Source: Salinimicrobium flavum
GTDB taxonomy: Bacteria > Bacteroidota > Bacteroidia > Flavobacteriales > Flavobacteriaceae
Length of the DNA: 64,000 nucleotides
Direction of reading: 5' to 3'
Assembly (NCBI RefSeq): GCF_042684505.1
Contig: NZ_JBHULT010000005.1
Span: 372,001-436,000 of the forward strand
In this document: piece after piece, positions 8,651 to 17,488 of the stretch
Layout: every line of letters starts with the position of its first letter
Position numbering within the stretch: position 1 is the first letter of the stretch
Notes under the pieces: generated by a model
The model's input: only the letters and a program-made list of their open reading frames with translations
The model's database searches: none
What the model was told of the DNA's origin: nothing
Translations under genes and position numbers: made by a program

Positions 8651-11600
8651 ATGGCTAGAAATAATGATAAGAATACAGTACAGAGGTTTAACAAGATCTC
8701 TATAGGTTTAGCTTCTCCCGAGTCCATTTTGGCTGAGTCTCGCGGGGAAGTCCTGAAGCCGGAAACTATCAATTATCGTACGCACAAACCTGAGCGGGAT
8801 GGTCTTTTCTGTGAGCGAATTTTTGGTCCTGTAAAGGATTACGAATGTGCCTGTGGAAAATACAAAAGGATCCGTTACAAAGGCATCGTTTGCGATAGGT
8901 GTGGTGTAGAGGTAACTGAAAAGAAAGTACGTAGAGATCGTGTGGGGCACATCAATCTTGTTGTTCCCGTAGCGCATATCTGGTACTTCCGTTCTTTACC
9001 TAACAAAATTGGATACCTGCTTGGTCTTCCGTCCAAGAAACTGGACATGATCATTTATTACGAGAGATACGTGGTAATTCAGCCGGGTATCGCCAAGAAT
9101 GAAGATGGAGAGCCTTTGAAGAAAATGGATTTCCTAACAGAAGAAGAGTACCTGAACATTCTGGATACCCTTCCGCAGGAAAACCTTTATCTTGACGAGA
9201 ATGACCCGAATAAATTCATCGCCAAAATGGGTGCAGAATGTCTTATTGACATCCTGCAGCGCATTGATCTTGATGCACTTTCCTATGAATTAAGACACAA
9301 GGCGAACAACGAAACTTCCAAGCAACGTAAGACTGAAGCTCTTAAGAGACTTCAGGTTGTGGAAGCGCTTCGTGATGCAAATAAAAACCGTGAAAACCGT
9401 CCTGAGTGGATGATAATGAAGGTGATTCCTATCATTCCGCCGGAATTGCGCCCTTTGGTGCCGCTTGATGGTGGACGTTTCGCAACTTCAGATTTGAACG
9501 ATCTTTACCGTCGTGTAATTATTCGTAACAACCGTTTGAAGCGTTTAATGGAGATCAAAGCTCCTGAAGTGATCTTACGTAATGAAAAACGTATGCTTCA
9601 GGAATCTGTAGATTCATTGTTTGACAACACCAGAAAATCTTCAGCAGTAAAAACTGATTCCAACAGGCCGTTGAAATCCCTTTCAGATTCCTTAAAAGGA
9701 AAGCAGGGGCGTTTCCGTCAAAACCTGCTTGGTAAGCGTGTGGATTATTCGGCACGTTCGGTAATTGTTGTAGGACCTGAGTTGAAATTCTATGAATGTG
9801 GTCTTCCAAAAGACATGGCAGCTGAGCTTTACAAGCCTTTTGTGATCAGAAAATTGATCGAAAGAGGTATTGTTAAGACCGTAAAATCTGCCAAGAAAAT
9901 TATAGATAAGAAAGAACCTGTTGTTTGGGATATTCTTGAGAACGTGTTGAAAGGGCATCCTGTGTTGCTTAACCGGGCCCCTACTCTTCACAGACTTGGT
10001 ATCCAGGCATTCCAGCCTAAATTAATCGAAGGTAAGGCGATCCAGTTGCACCCGCTTGCGTGTACTGCATTTAACGCCGACTTTGATGGTGACCAGATGG
10101 CTGTTCACCTTCCGCTTGGGCCAGAGGCAATCCTCGAAGCTCAGCTGTTGATGCTAGGTTCTCACAATATTTTGAATCCCGCTAACGGTTCTCCTGTTAC
10201 GGTACCATCTCAGGATATGGTTCTGGGACTTTACTACATGACAAAGTCCAGACAATCTACGCCTGAAGTACCTGTAAAAGGTGAAGGCCTTACCTTCTAT
10301 TCAGAAGAAGAGGTAGTGATCGCTTACAACCAGAAAATGGTCGACCTTAACGCTGTTATTAAGATAAGGGCTAAGGATTATAATGATCAGGGGGAACTTG
10401 TTTTCCAAATCATTGAAACTACTGTGGGTAGAGTACTGTTCAACCAGTCTGTTCCTGAAAAAGCCGGATTCATCAACGAGGTATTGACCAAGAAATCTTT
10501 GAGAGATATTATTGGTAACATCCTTAAGGTAACAAGTGTTCCTGAAACAGCAGAATTCCTTGACAATATCAAAGACCTTGGATACGGTTTCGCATTCAGG
10601 GGAGGGCTTTCTTTCAGCCTTGGGGATATTATTATTCCTGAAGAAAAACAAGGAATGATCGACGAGGCAAACGAGCAGGTTGAAGGTATTATGGCCAACT
10701 ATAACATGGGTCTTATCACCAACAACGAGCGTTATAACCAGGTTATTGATATCTGGACTTCTACGAATGCCGGCTTAACGGAATTAGCCATGAAACGTAT
10801 TCGTGAGGATCAGCAAGGATTTAACTCGGTGTATATGATGCTTGACTCGGGAGCGAGGGGATCTAAAGAACAGATCCGTCAGTTGACCGGTATGCGTGGA
10901 TTGATGGCTAAGCCTAAGAAATCTACCTCTGGGGGTGGAGAAATTATTGAGAACCCTATTCTTTCCAACTTTAAGGAAGGTCTATCGATTCTTGAGTACT
11001 TTATTTCTACTCACGGTGCACGTAAAGGTCTTGCCGATACGGCTCTTAAAACTGCCGATGCAGGTTACCTGACTCGTCGTCTTGTAGATGTTTCACAAGA
11101 TGTGATCATCAACGAAGAAGACTGTGGTACTTTGAGAGGAGTAGATGTGTCACCGCTTAAAAAGAACGAAGAGATCGTAGAGTCACTTGGTGAAAGGATC
11201 CTTGGTAGAACTGCCTTACACGATGTTTACAACCCAATTACCAATGAACTTTTGGTTGTTGGTGGTGTTGAGATCGATGAAGATGCGGTTGATAAAATAA
11301 ACAATGCGCCAATAGAGAGTGTAGAAGTTCGTTCTGCCCTTACCTGTGAGGCAAAGAAAGGAATATGTGTGAAATGTTATGGTCGTAACCTGGCTACCAA
11401 TAAAACGGTACAAAAAGGTGAAGCTGTAGGTGTTGTAGCTGCCCAGTCTATTGGGGAGCCGGGAACACAGCTTACATTGCGTACCTTCCACGTGGGTGGT
11501 ATTGCAGGTAACATTTCCGAAGAAAATAAATTGATCGCCAAATTCAATGGTATCGCAGAGATCGAAGAACTTAAGACCGTTAAAGGAGAAGCTCCTGATG

Positions 11601-12952
11601 GTGGAGAGGCTGAGATCGTGATCTCCAGGACTTCAGAATTGAAGTTAAAAGATCCAAAATCAGGAATTGTATTGAGTACCAATAACATTCCTTATGGTTC
11701 ACAGATATTCATTAAAAATGGCGACAAAGTAGTACAAGACGAAGTAATTTGTCAATGGGATCCATATAACGGGGTGATCATTTCAGAATTTGCAGGTAAG
11801 ATCCGCTACGAGAATATCGAGCAGGGAGTTACTTACCAGGTAGAGATCGATGAGCAAACCGGATTCCAGGAAAAAGTTATTTCTGAATCACGTAACAAGA
11901 AATTGATCCCAACCCTTCAGATCTTAGGTAAGAAGGATGAAGTGATAAGATCTTACAACCTTCCTGTTGGAGCCCACCTTATGGTAGACAACGACGAGAA
12001 GATCAAGGTAGGTAAGATCCTTGTAAAGATTCCGCGTAAGTCTTCAAAATCAGGGGATATTACGGGAGGTCTTCCAAGGGTAACCGAATTGTTCGAAGCA
12101 CGTAACCCATCTAACCCTGCTGTAGTTAGTGAGATTGATGGTGTTGTTTCCTTCGGAAAGATCAAACGTGGTAACAGGGAGATCATCATTGAATCCAAGC
12201 TTGGCGAGATCAAGAAGTATCTTGTGAAGCTTTCTAACCAGATCCTGGTTCAGGAGAACGATTTTGTTCGTGCGGGAATGCCGTTATCAGACGGTTCTGT
12301 AACGCCTGAAGATATCCTGTCTATCAAAGGTCCAAGTGCCGTACAACAGTATCTTGTGAACGAAGTTCAGGAGGTTTACCGTTTACAAGGTGTGAAGATC
12401 AATGATAAACACTTTGAGGTGGTTGTAAGACAAATGATGCGTAAAGTTAGGATCGTTGATCCGGGTGATACTATCTTCCTTGAGAATCAATTGGTTCACA
12501 AAGATGATTTCATGGAAGAGAACGATGAGATCTTTGGTATGAAGGTAGTTGAAGATGCAGGGGATTCAGAAAACCTGAAACCAGGCCAGCTTGTTACTCC
12601 GCGTGAGTTAAGAGATGAAAACTCTATTCTTAGAAGAGAGGACAAGAATCTTGCAACTGCGAGAGATGTGACCCCGGCTACTGCAACGCCAATACTGCAA
12701 GGTATTACAAGGGCTTCCCTGCAAACCAAGTCATTTATTTCTGCGGCTTCCTTCCAGGAAACTACAAAAGTGTTGAACGAGGCTGCAGTAAGCGCTAAAG
12801 TAGATACTCTTGAAGGACTTAAAGAAAATGTTATTGTTGGTCACAGGATCCCTGCCGGTACCGGTATGAGAAACTATGAGAATATCATTGTAGGTTCAAA
12901 AGAAGAATTTGACGAAATGCTTGAGAAAAAGCAGGAAGTTAATTATAACTAG
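8651..12952 (+). CDS. rpoC: RNA polymerase beta' subunit
   Basis: Largest RNAP subunit, carrying the active-site Mg2+. The product is 1,433 residues. The N-terminal zinc-binding cysteines are C66, C68, C81 and C84. The catalytic NADFDGD motif places aspartates at 477, 479 and 481. The trigger-loop region (GEPGTQLTLRTFH) and the second zinc site (CEAKKGICVKCYG) are intact. The C-terminal ATPILQGITRASLQT is as expected. A strong intrinsic terminator follows, so it ends the operon. Confidence 0.99.
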   Translation: MARNNDKNTVQRFNKISIGLASPESILAESRGEVLKPETINYRTHKPERDGLFCERIFGPVKDYECACGKYKRIRYKGIVCDRCGVEVTEKKVRRDRVGHINLVVPVAHIWYFRSLPNKIGYLLGLPSKKLDMIIYYERYVVIQPGIAKNEDGEPLKKMDFLTEEEYLNILDTLPQENLYLDENDPNKFIAKMGAECLIDILQRIDLDALSYELRHKANNETSKQRKTEALKRLQVVEALRDANKNRENRPEWMIMKVIPIIPPELRPLVPLDGGRFATSDLNDLYRRVIIRNNRLKRLMEIKAPEVILRNEKRMLQESVDSLFDNTRKSSAVKTDSNRPLKSLSDSLKGKQGRFRQNLLGKRVDYSARSVIVVGPELKFYECGLPKDMAAELYKPFVIRKLIERGIVKTVKSAKKIIDKKEPVVWDILENVLKGHPVLLNRAPTLHRLGIQAFQPKLIEGKAIQLHPLACTAFNADFDGDQMAVHLPLGPEAILEAQLLMLGSHNILNPANGSPVTVPSQDMVLGLYYMTKSRQSTPEVPVKGEGLTFYSEEEVVIAYNQKMVDLNAVIKIRAKDYNDQGELVFQIIETTVGRVLFNQSVPEKAGFINEVLTKKSLRDIIGNILKVTSVPETAEFLDNIKDLGYGFAFRGGLSFSLGDIIIPEEKQGMIDEANEQVEGIMANYNMGLITNNERYNQVIDIWTSTNAGLTELAMKRIREDQQGFNSVYMMLDSGARGSKEQIRQLTGMRGLMAKPKKSTSGGGEIIENPILSNFKEGLSILEYFISTHGARKGLADTALKTADAGYLTRRLVDVSQDVIINEEDCGTLRGVDVSPLKKNEEIVESLGERILGRTALHDVYNPITNELLVVGGVEIDEDAVDKINNAPIESVEVRSALTCEAKKGICVKCYGRNLATNKTVQKGEAVGVVAAQSIGEPGTQLTLRTFHVGGIAGNISEENKLIAKFNGIAEIEELKTVKGEAPDGGEAEIVISRTSELKLKDPKSGIVLSTNNIPYGSQIFIKNGDKVVQDEVICQWDPYNGVIISEFAGKIRYENIEQGVTYQVEIDEQTGFQEKVISESRNKKLIPTLQILGKKDEVIRSYNLPVGAHLMVDNDEKIKVGKILVKIPRKSSKSGDITGGLPRVTELFEARNPSNPAVVSEIDGVVSFGKIKRGNREIIIESKLGEIKKYLVKLSNQILVQENDFVRAGMPLSDGSVTPEDILSIKGPSAVQQYLVNEVQEVYRLQGVKINDKHFEVVVRQMMRKVRIVDPGDTIFLENQLVHKDDFMEENDEIFGMKVVEDAGDSENLKPGQLVTPRELRDENSILRREDKNLATARDVTPATATPILQGITRASLQTKSFISAASFQETTKVLNEAAVSAKVDTLEGLKENVIVGHRIPAGTGMRNYENIIVGSKEEFDEMLEKKQEVNYN

Positions 12953-12990
12953 TAAAGGGCTGCTATTGCGGCCATCTACTGGTAAAACAA

Positions 12991-13021
12991 AAATCCCGGC
13001 CAAAATGGTCGGGATTTTTTT
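12991..13021 (+). terminator. Intrinsic terminator after rpoC
   Basis: A 12-bp G+C-rich stem (AAATCCCGGCCA with TGGTCGGGATTT, one G-T wobble) runs directly into seven T. It ends the tuf/secE-to-rpoC unit. Confidence 0.92.
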
Positions 13022-13050
13022 GTACTTTTAATTGATAAAATTTATAGATA

Positions 13051-13365
13051 ATGAGTGAAGAGAAAAAACCAAAAAAAGGTCAGATCAATATAGAACTTGA
13101 TGAAAAAGTAGCAGAAGGAACCTATTCTAACCTTGCGATCATCAACCATTCCGTTTCAGAATTTGTAGTAGATTTTGTAAGCATTATGCCCGGTACTCCC
13201 AAGAGTAAAGTCAAGTCAAGGATCATTCTTACCCCTCAACATGCAAAAAGACTTTTGAAAGCATTGGGTGATAACGTGAAGCGGTTCGAAAAAGCCCACG
13301 GCGAGATCAAGGATTATGAGCAACCTCCCATTCCTCTGAATTTTGGACCTACAGGACAGGCTTAA
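13051..13365 (+). CDS. DUF3467 family protein
   Basis: A 104-residue cytoplasmic protein of unknown function. The pattern NLAIINHSVSEFVVDFVSIMPG followed by VKSRIILTPQHAKRLLKAL matches the DUF3467 family. Proteins of this family often sit just downstream of rpoC in Bacteroidota, as here (98 bp after rpoC, beyond a terminator). The N-terminal ten residues are highly charged (SEEKKPKKG). It has its own terminator and so may be a single-gene unit. The molecular role is not known. Confidence 0.85.
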   Translation: MSEEKKPKKGQINIELDEKVAEGTYSNLAIINHSVSEFVVDFVSIMPGTPKSKVKSRIILTPQHAKRLLKALGDNVKRFEKAHGEIKDYEQPPIPLNFGPTGQA

Positions 13366-13389
13366 TTAATTTTTGATAATAAAAAGATC

Positions 13390-13429
13390 AACCCTTTCAG
13401 GGTTTCAAGCCCTGGAAGGGTTCTTTTTT
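13390..13429 (+). terminator. Intrinsic terminator after the DUF3467 gene
   Basis: AACCCTTTCAGGG (13390-13402) pairs with CCCTGGAAGGGTT (13410-13422), followed by C and six T. Confidence 0.9.
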
Positions 13430-13529
13430 GCCGGAATTCCGCAACAAAAAAGCCCTCCAAAACAGAATATTTTTGAAAGACTTTCCAATATTGAATTAAA
13501 ACCTTTAAAAGATTAGAGTCTGCTCCATT

Positions 13530-14294
13530 TTGTTATTTCTTCTTGTTAGCTTTTCTACACTGGGTCAGGATAGGACACTGTTGAAAGGAAAGATCTATAC
13601 GCCTGATAAGGAAATTACTTCCATTAATATCATCAATCTCACGAGCAAAACGGGGACAACGAATAATGAGGCCGGAGAGTTTGAAATTGAGATAGCACTC
13701 AAAGACACCCTTCTGTTTTCTTCAGTTCAATATGAATCCAGAAAAATAATCATTTCAGAAGAGGTGCTGAAAAAAGCATTTTTGACAGTATTGCTTGTGG
13801 ACAAGATAGATGAGCTAAAGGAGGTAAGTATCAGCGATATTAGTCTTAGCGGAAATCTTTTCACAGATCTCCCCGAAATTCCCACCTTAACCCAGGCCGA
13901 CCTGGGCTTTCCCATGTCTGATACCCCCAGGCTTACATCAATTGAGCGAAAGCTAAAGACAGCTTCAAACGTTAGTACGACATCCAGGTACAATCCACCC
14001 GGAATGATAAATGTAAGTCTTGATGGGATACTAAACAGGATCAATGGAAGAACAGAGAAGCTTCAAAAAGCAGCCGCCAATGAAGATCTTTCTCAGATGG
14101 TTGATGCGGGGGTAGCGGCTCTGCCATTTTCATTTTTTAAAGATCTTGCCATCCCTGAAGAGCGTATTCGGGACTTCATATATTTCTGTGCTGAAGATAA
14201 AATTTTTTATAGTTTATTATCTGAAACTAAGCGTCTCGAGCTGGTGGAATTTTACCTGACAAAAGCACTAGAATTTGTAAAGGAGCGGATGTAG
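13530..14294 (+). CDS. Secreted protein with carboxypeptidase-regulatory-like domain
   Basis: Function not recognised. Residues about 16-95 (LLKGKIYTPDKEITSINIIN then TGTTNNEAGEFEIEI) match the beta-sandwich 'carboxypeptidase D regulatory-like' domain found on many Bacteroidota surface proteins. The remaining 150 residues are unassigned. The frame has no ATG near its start: the last in-frame stop is at 13506-13508, and the candidate starts are TTG at 13530 or a non-standard ATT at 13512. The ATT would restore a basic n-region before the hydrophobic signal core ending FSTLGQ. The product is probably exported. It stands alone, convergent with prfC. Confidence 0.75.
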   Translation: MLFLLVSFSTLGQDRTLLKGKIYTPDKEITSINIINLTSKTGTTNNEAGEFEIEIALKDTLLFSSVQYESRKIIISEEVLKKAFLTVLLVDKIDELKEVSISDISLSGNLFTDLPEIPTLTQADLGFPMSDTPRLTSIERKLKTASNVSTTSRYNPPGMINVSLDGILNRINGRTEKLQKAAANEDLSQMVDAGVAALPFSFFKDLAIPEERIRDFIYFCAEDKIFYSLLSETKRLELVEFYLTKALEFVKERM

Positions 14295-14315
14295 TTTTGT
14301 TGCATTTATTTCAAA

Positions 14316-14347
14316 GACCTCACAGGTTTAAAAAATTGTGAGGTCTG
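14316..14347. terminator. Hairpin between convergent genes
   Basis: AGACCTCACA (14316-14325) pairs with TGTGAGGTCT (14338-14347). It lies between the converging 13530 gene and prfC. T runs are weak on both sides. The core resembles a hairpin family seen again near 60467 and 61994. Confidence 0.5.
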
Positions 14348-14416
14348 GTTTCTATAGGGTGTAAAGAATAAAAATAAGACTATTCAAAAATGTCGTTTTT
14401 CAAGATCCATATATTT

Positions 14417-16003
14417 TTAGAATTCCGAAGTATAATGGAATTTTATGGAAGGATATTTTTGTTGTGCCATTTGAAGGGAGAATGCTGAATCGGCCAGGAA
14501 AACCAACTGTCCTCTTTTGTCCTTTGCAAGATATTTTGATTTTACTCTTTTAAAATCTGCGAATTCCTCTCCTTTGGGGTTTTCCGGTTCTATCCAGCAC
14601 GCCTTGTGTACATTCAGGTTCTCATAGGTACATTTGGCTCCATATTCATGCTCGAGACGGTACTGGATCACTTCAAACTGCAGGGCACCTACTGTACCAA
14701 TCACTTTTCGGCCATTCATCTCCAGGGTGAATAACTGGGCAACCCCTTCATCCATTAGCTGGTCGATCCCTTTTTCGAGCTGCTTTGATTTCATGGGATC
14801 GGCATTATTGATATACCGGAAGTGTTCTGGAGAGAAACTGGGAATTCCTTTATACATTAATTGTTCACCTTCGGTCAGGGTATCTCCTATCTTAAAGTTT
14901 CCCGTGTCGTGTAATCCCACAATGTCTCCGGGGTAAGAAACCTCTACGATTTCCTTCTTTTCTGCAAAGAAAGCATTGGGACTGGAGAACTTGAGGTTCT
15001 TTCCATGTCTCACGTGCAGGTAAGGCTTATTCCGTTCAAATTTTCCCGATACTACCTTAATGAACGCCAAACGGTCCCTGTGTTTTGGATCCATGTTCGC
15101 GTGGATCTTGAAAACGAATCCGGTGAAATCTTTTTCGTCGGGGAGTACTTTTCGTGTGTCACTGTCTTTGGGTCTGGGAGTGGGGGCAATGTTTATAAAG
15201 CAGTCCAGGAGTTCCCGTACACCAAAGTTATTTAATGCAGAACCAAAAAACACCGGCTGCAGGTTCCCATCCAGGTAATCCTGTTTGTTGAATTCGGGAT
15301 ACACGCCGTGAGCCAGCTCCAGTTCTTCCCTAAGTGTACCGGCTGCTTTTTCCCCAATTAGATTATCAAGTTCTTTAGAGGAGAGGTCAGAGATCTCTAC
15401 GGTTTCTTCAATGTCGCGACGGGGATCTCCGGTGAAAAGGTTTACGTTCTGTTCCCAGATATTGTAGATCCCTTTGAAATCATAACCCATTCCAATAGGG
15501 AAACTCAGGGGGGTAACGGTAAGTTTTAATTTTTGTTCAATTTCATCAAGAAGTTCAAACGCATCCTTACCCTCACGATCAAGTTTATTGATAAACACGA
15601 TCATAGGAATGTTTCGCATGCGACAAACCTCCACCAGTTTTTCAGTTTGTTCCTCGACCCCTTTTGCCACGTCTATAACAACGATAACCGAATCTACGGC
15701 GGTAAGGGTTCTAAAGGTGTCTTCTGCAAAATCCTTATGCCCGGGAGTATCCAGGATATTGATCTTGATGTTCTTATATTCAAAAGCAAGTACAGAAGTT
15801 GCTACAGAAATACCTCTTTGACGCTCTATCTCCATAAAATCACTGGTGGCGCCTTTTTTAACCTTATTTGATTTAACAGCACCGGCTTCCTGGATCGCAC
15901 CTCCAAAAAGCAGCAATTTTTCGGTTAAGGTGGTTTTCCCCGCATCGGGGTGGGAGATGATCCCAAATGTTCTTCTTCTTTTGATCTCTTCTGAAAACTT
16001 CAT
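14417..16003 (-). CDS. prfC: Peptide chain release factor 3
   Basis: Translational GTPase that recycles RF1/RF2 from the ribosome. The chosen start (ATG at 16003, MKFSEEIKRRRTFGIISHPD) gives 528 residues, the usual RF3 length; in-frame sequence further upstream has no family match. The P-loop SHPDAGKT, the switch RQRGISV, LDTPGHKDF and NKLDREG are intact. The C-terminal domain carries VIGTVGALQFEVIQYRLEHEYG. A -7-like box at 16021-16028 supports this start. It is divergent from idi. Confidence 0.97.
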   Translation of the reverse strand: MKFSEEIKRRRTFGIISHPDAGKTTLTEKLLLFGGAIQEAGAVKSNKVKKGATSDFMEIERQRGISVATSVLAFEYKNIKINILDTPGHKDFAEDTFRTLTAVDSVIVVIDVAKGVEEQTEKLVEVCRMRNIPMIVFINKLDREGKDAFELLDEIEQKLKLTVTPLSFPIGMGYDFKGIYNIWEQNVNLFTGDPRRDIEETVEISDLSSKELDNLIGEKAAGTLREELELAHGVYPEFNKQDYLDGNLQPVFFGSALNNFGVRELLDCFINIAPTPRPKDSDTRKVLPDEKDFTGFVFKIHANMDPKHRDRLAFIKVVSGKFERNKPYLHVRHGKNLKFSSPNAFFAEKKEIVEVSYPGDIVGLHDTGNFKIGDTLTEGEQLMYKGIPSFSPEHFRYINNADPMKSKQLEKGIDQLMDEGVAQLFTLEMNGRKVIGTVGALQFEVIQYRLEHEYGAKCTYENLNVHKACWIEPENPKGEEFADFKRVKSKYLAKDKRGQLVFLADSAFSLQMAQQKYPSIKFHYTSEF

Positions 16004-16020
16004 ACCTGGATTTAAGGCTG

Positions 16021-16028
16021 CAAAGATA
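16021..16028 (-). promoter_or_regulatory. -7 box for prfC
   Basis: On the minus strand the sequence reads TATCTTTG, an exact TAnnTTTG match to the Bacteroidota -7 element, 17 bp before the prfC ATG. No clear -33 TTTG was seen. Confidence 0.45.
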
Positions 16029-16118
16029 ATTATTTGAATGTGATTTAGGGCAATGCAGCAATAAGGCTTTGGGTCTTTCCCTCTGCCATTAGTTACTTTT
16101 ATTTCCCGGGCGATTTCG

Positions 16119-16126
16119 TACATTTG
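16119..16126 (+). promoter_or_regulatory. -7 box for idi
   Basis: TACATTTG matches TAnnTTTG and ends 16 bp before the idi ATG. This gives a very short 5' leader. No obvious -33 box was found. Confidence 0.45.
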
Positions 16127-16142
16127 AAACTCAATTTTAGAA

Positions 16143-16661
16143 ATGAAGGAAGAACAAGTGATCCTGGTGAATGAAAAGGATGAGCAGATAGGCTTGATGC
16201 CTAAGATGGAGGCTCATGAAAAAGCGCTGCTCCACAGGGCGTTTTCAGTATTCGTTTTTAATAAGAAGAACGAATTGCTCATACAGCAACGGGCAATGGG
16301 AAAATATCATTCCCCCGGGCTTTGGACGAATACCTGTTGCAGCCACCAGAGAGAGGGGGAGAGCAATATAGCGGCCGGAAAACGCAGACTAATGGAGGAA
16401 ATGGGCTTTACAACAGATCTTAAGGACACGATATCCTTTATCTATAAAGCTCCTTTTGATAATGGTCTTACTGAACATGAATTTGATCATATTCTTGTGG
16501 GGTTCTATGATGAAGAACCCAATCCTAATCCTGAAGAAGTTCATGCTTTTAAATGGATGGAACTGGAGACGTTGAAAGAAGATATGATCAAAAACCCGGA
16601 TATTTATACCGAATGGTTTAAGATCATTTTTGATAAATATTATAAGCACATTCAACAATGA
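16143..16661 (+). CDS. idi: Isopentenyl-diphosphate delta-isomerase, type 1
   Basis: Interconverts IPP and DMAPP, the building blocks of isoprenoids such as menaquinone and carotenoids, in the cytoplasm. The 172 residues hold a Nudix-like fold with WTNTCCSH (catalytic Cys probably C66) and the EHEFDH segment that supplies the acidic metal/proton ligands (E111, E113). Metal-binding H24 and H31 lie in the N-terminal part. Its last four bases overlap the start of the pterin synthase gene (ATGA), showing translational coupling. The pairing is with an unrelated pathway. Confidence 0.94.
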   Translation: MKEEQVILVNEKDEQIGLMPKMEAHEKALLHRAFSVFVFNKKNELLIQQRAMGKYHSPGLWTNTCCSHQREGESNIAAGKRRLMEEMGFTTDLKDTISFIYKAPFDNGLTEHEFDHILVGFYDEEPNPNPEEVHAFKWMELETLKEDMIKNPDIYTEWFKIIFDKYYKHIQQ

Positions 16662-17068
16662 AAGTAACTGTTAGCAGAAAAGCACATTTTAATGCTGCAC
16701 ACCGGTTGCACCGGAAGGAGTGGGATGATGCACGCAACGAAGAGGTTTTTGGAAAGTGTAGTAATCCTCATTATCATGGTCATAATTATGAGCTTGTGGT
16801 TGCGGTGACCGGTGAAATATGTGAGGAAACAGGCTTCGTAATTGATCTTAAAGATCTGAAGGAATTGATCTATAATAAGATCGAGATCCCTTTTGATCAC
16901 AAGAATCTTAATCTTGAGGTGCCTCAGTTCAAAGACCTGAATCCTACAGCTGAAAATATATCTGTCGTGATCTGGAGAATCCTTCGCCATGAGCTCCCGT
17001 CCCATCTAAACCTGGAGGTAACCCTATACGAAACACCCAGAAATTTCGTGACTTACAGGGGGGAATAA
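16658..17068 (+). CDS. queD: 6-carboxytetrahydropterin / 6-pyruvoyltetrahydropterin synthase family
   Basis: Zinc enzyme acting on 7,8-dihydroneopterin triphosphate, usually for queuosine (QueD) or tetrahydropterins. The 136 residues contain the zinc histidines H15 (FNAAH) and H40/H42 (HYHGHNY), the catalytic Cys candidate C34 (GKCSNP) and a C-terminal acidic/basic region ending YETPRNFVTYRG. The GKCSNPHYHGHNY segment resembles eukaryotic-type PTPS more than enterobacterial QueD, so the exact product is open. It overlaps idi by 4 bp. Confidence 0.85.
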   Translation: MKVTVSRKAHFNAAHRLHRKEWDDARNEEVFGKCSNPHYHGHNYELVVAVTGEICEETGFVIDLKDLKELIYNKIEIPFDHKNLNLEVPQFKDLNPTAENISVVIWRILRHELPSHLNLEVTLYETPRNFVTYRGE

Positions 17069-17107
17069 AAAAAGTTAAAAAAGAATTTTTCTAAACAGGA
17101 AATAGTT

Positions 17108-17115
17108 TAAATTCG
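17108..17115 (+). promoter_or_regulatory. -7-like box before the small gene at 17138
   Basis: TAAATTCG followed by CAG resembles the TAnnTTTG box with one change. The same TAAATTCGCAG string occurs before the E2 gene (39719), suggesting a shared promoter form. Confidence 0.35.
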
Positions 17116-17137
17116 CAGTTGAAAAATAAGCACCAGG

Positions 17138-17404
17138 ATGGCTAATAAAAGAACACTTAAAAGGGATATCAATTACGTAATGGGAGACATTATCGAAGCA
17201 GCATACCTGCACCAGATAGCTAACCCAAAGGAAGATCCTGCAAAGTCTGAAGCAGTAGTAGATCAGGCAATTGCAGATTTCGACGAATTGATCGCGAAGA
17301 TGAACAGGAAGGATGTTGAGAACAAGAAACAACACTTTAAAAGTATCGAAAAAGAACTGGAAGTTAAGGCTACCGCTCTTGTAGAGAAGATAAACGCTTT
17401 ATAG
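17138..17404 (+). CDS. Small conserved protein, function unknown
   Basis: An 88-residue, mostly alpha-helical, charged cytoplasmic protein beginning MANKRTLKRDINYVMGDIIE. No catalytic motif is visible. I believe similar proteins occur widely in Flavobacteriia, but I cannot name a domain. It has its own -7-like box 22 bp upstream and is followed 10 bp later by tRNA-Thr(TGT), so the mRNA and tRNA may share a transcript. Codon use looks like that of neighbouring housekeeping genes. Confidence 0.8.
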   Translation: MANKRTLKRDINYVMGDIIEAAYLHQIANPKEDPAKSEAVVDQAIADFDELIAKMNRKDVENKKQHFKSIEKELEVKATALVEKINAL

Positions 17405-17414
17405 CAGATCAAGT

Positions 17415-17488
17415 GCCGATGTAGCTCAGCTGGCTAGAGCAGCTGATTTGTAATCAGCAGGTCGTGGGTTCGAGTCCCTCCATCGGCT
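17415..17488 (+). tRNA. tRNA-Thr (anticodon TGT)
   Basis: Acceptor GCCGATG (17415-17421) pairs with CATCGGC (17481-17487), discriminator T17488. The anticodon stem GCTGA/TCAGC holds loop TTTGTAA, anticodon TGT (reads ACA). The T-loop is TTCGAGT. Its 3' end from 17472 is repeated twice downstream as part of a 100-bp tandem repeat. Confidence 0.96.
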
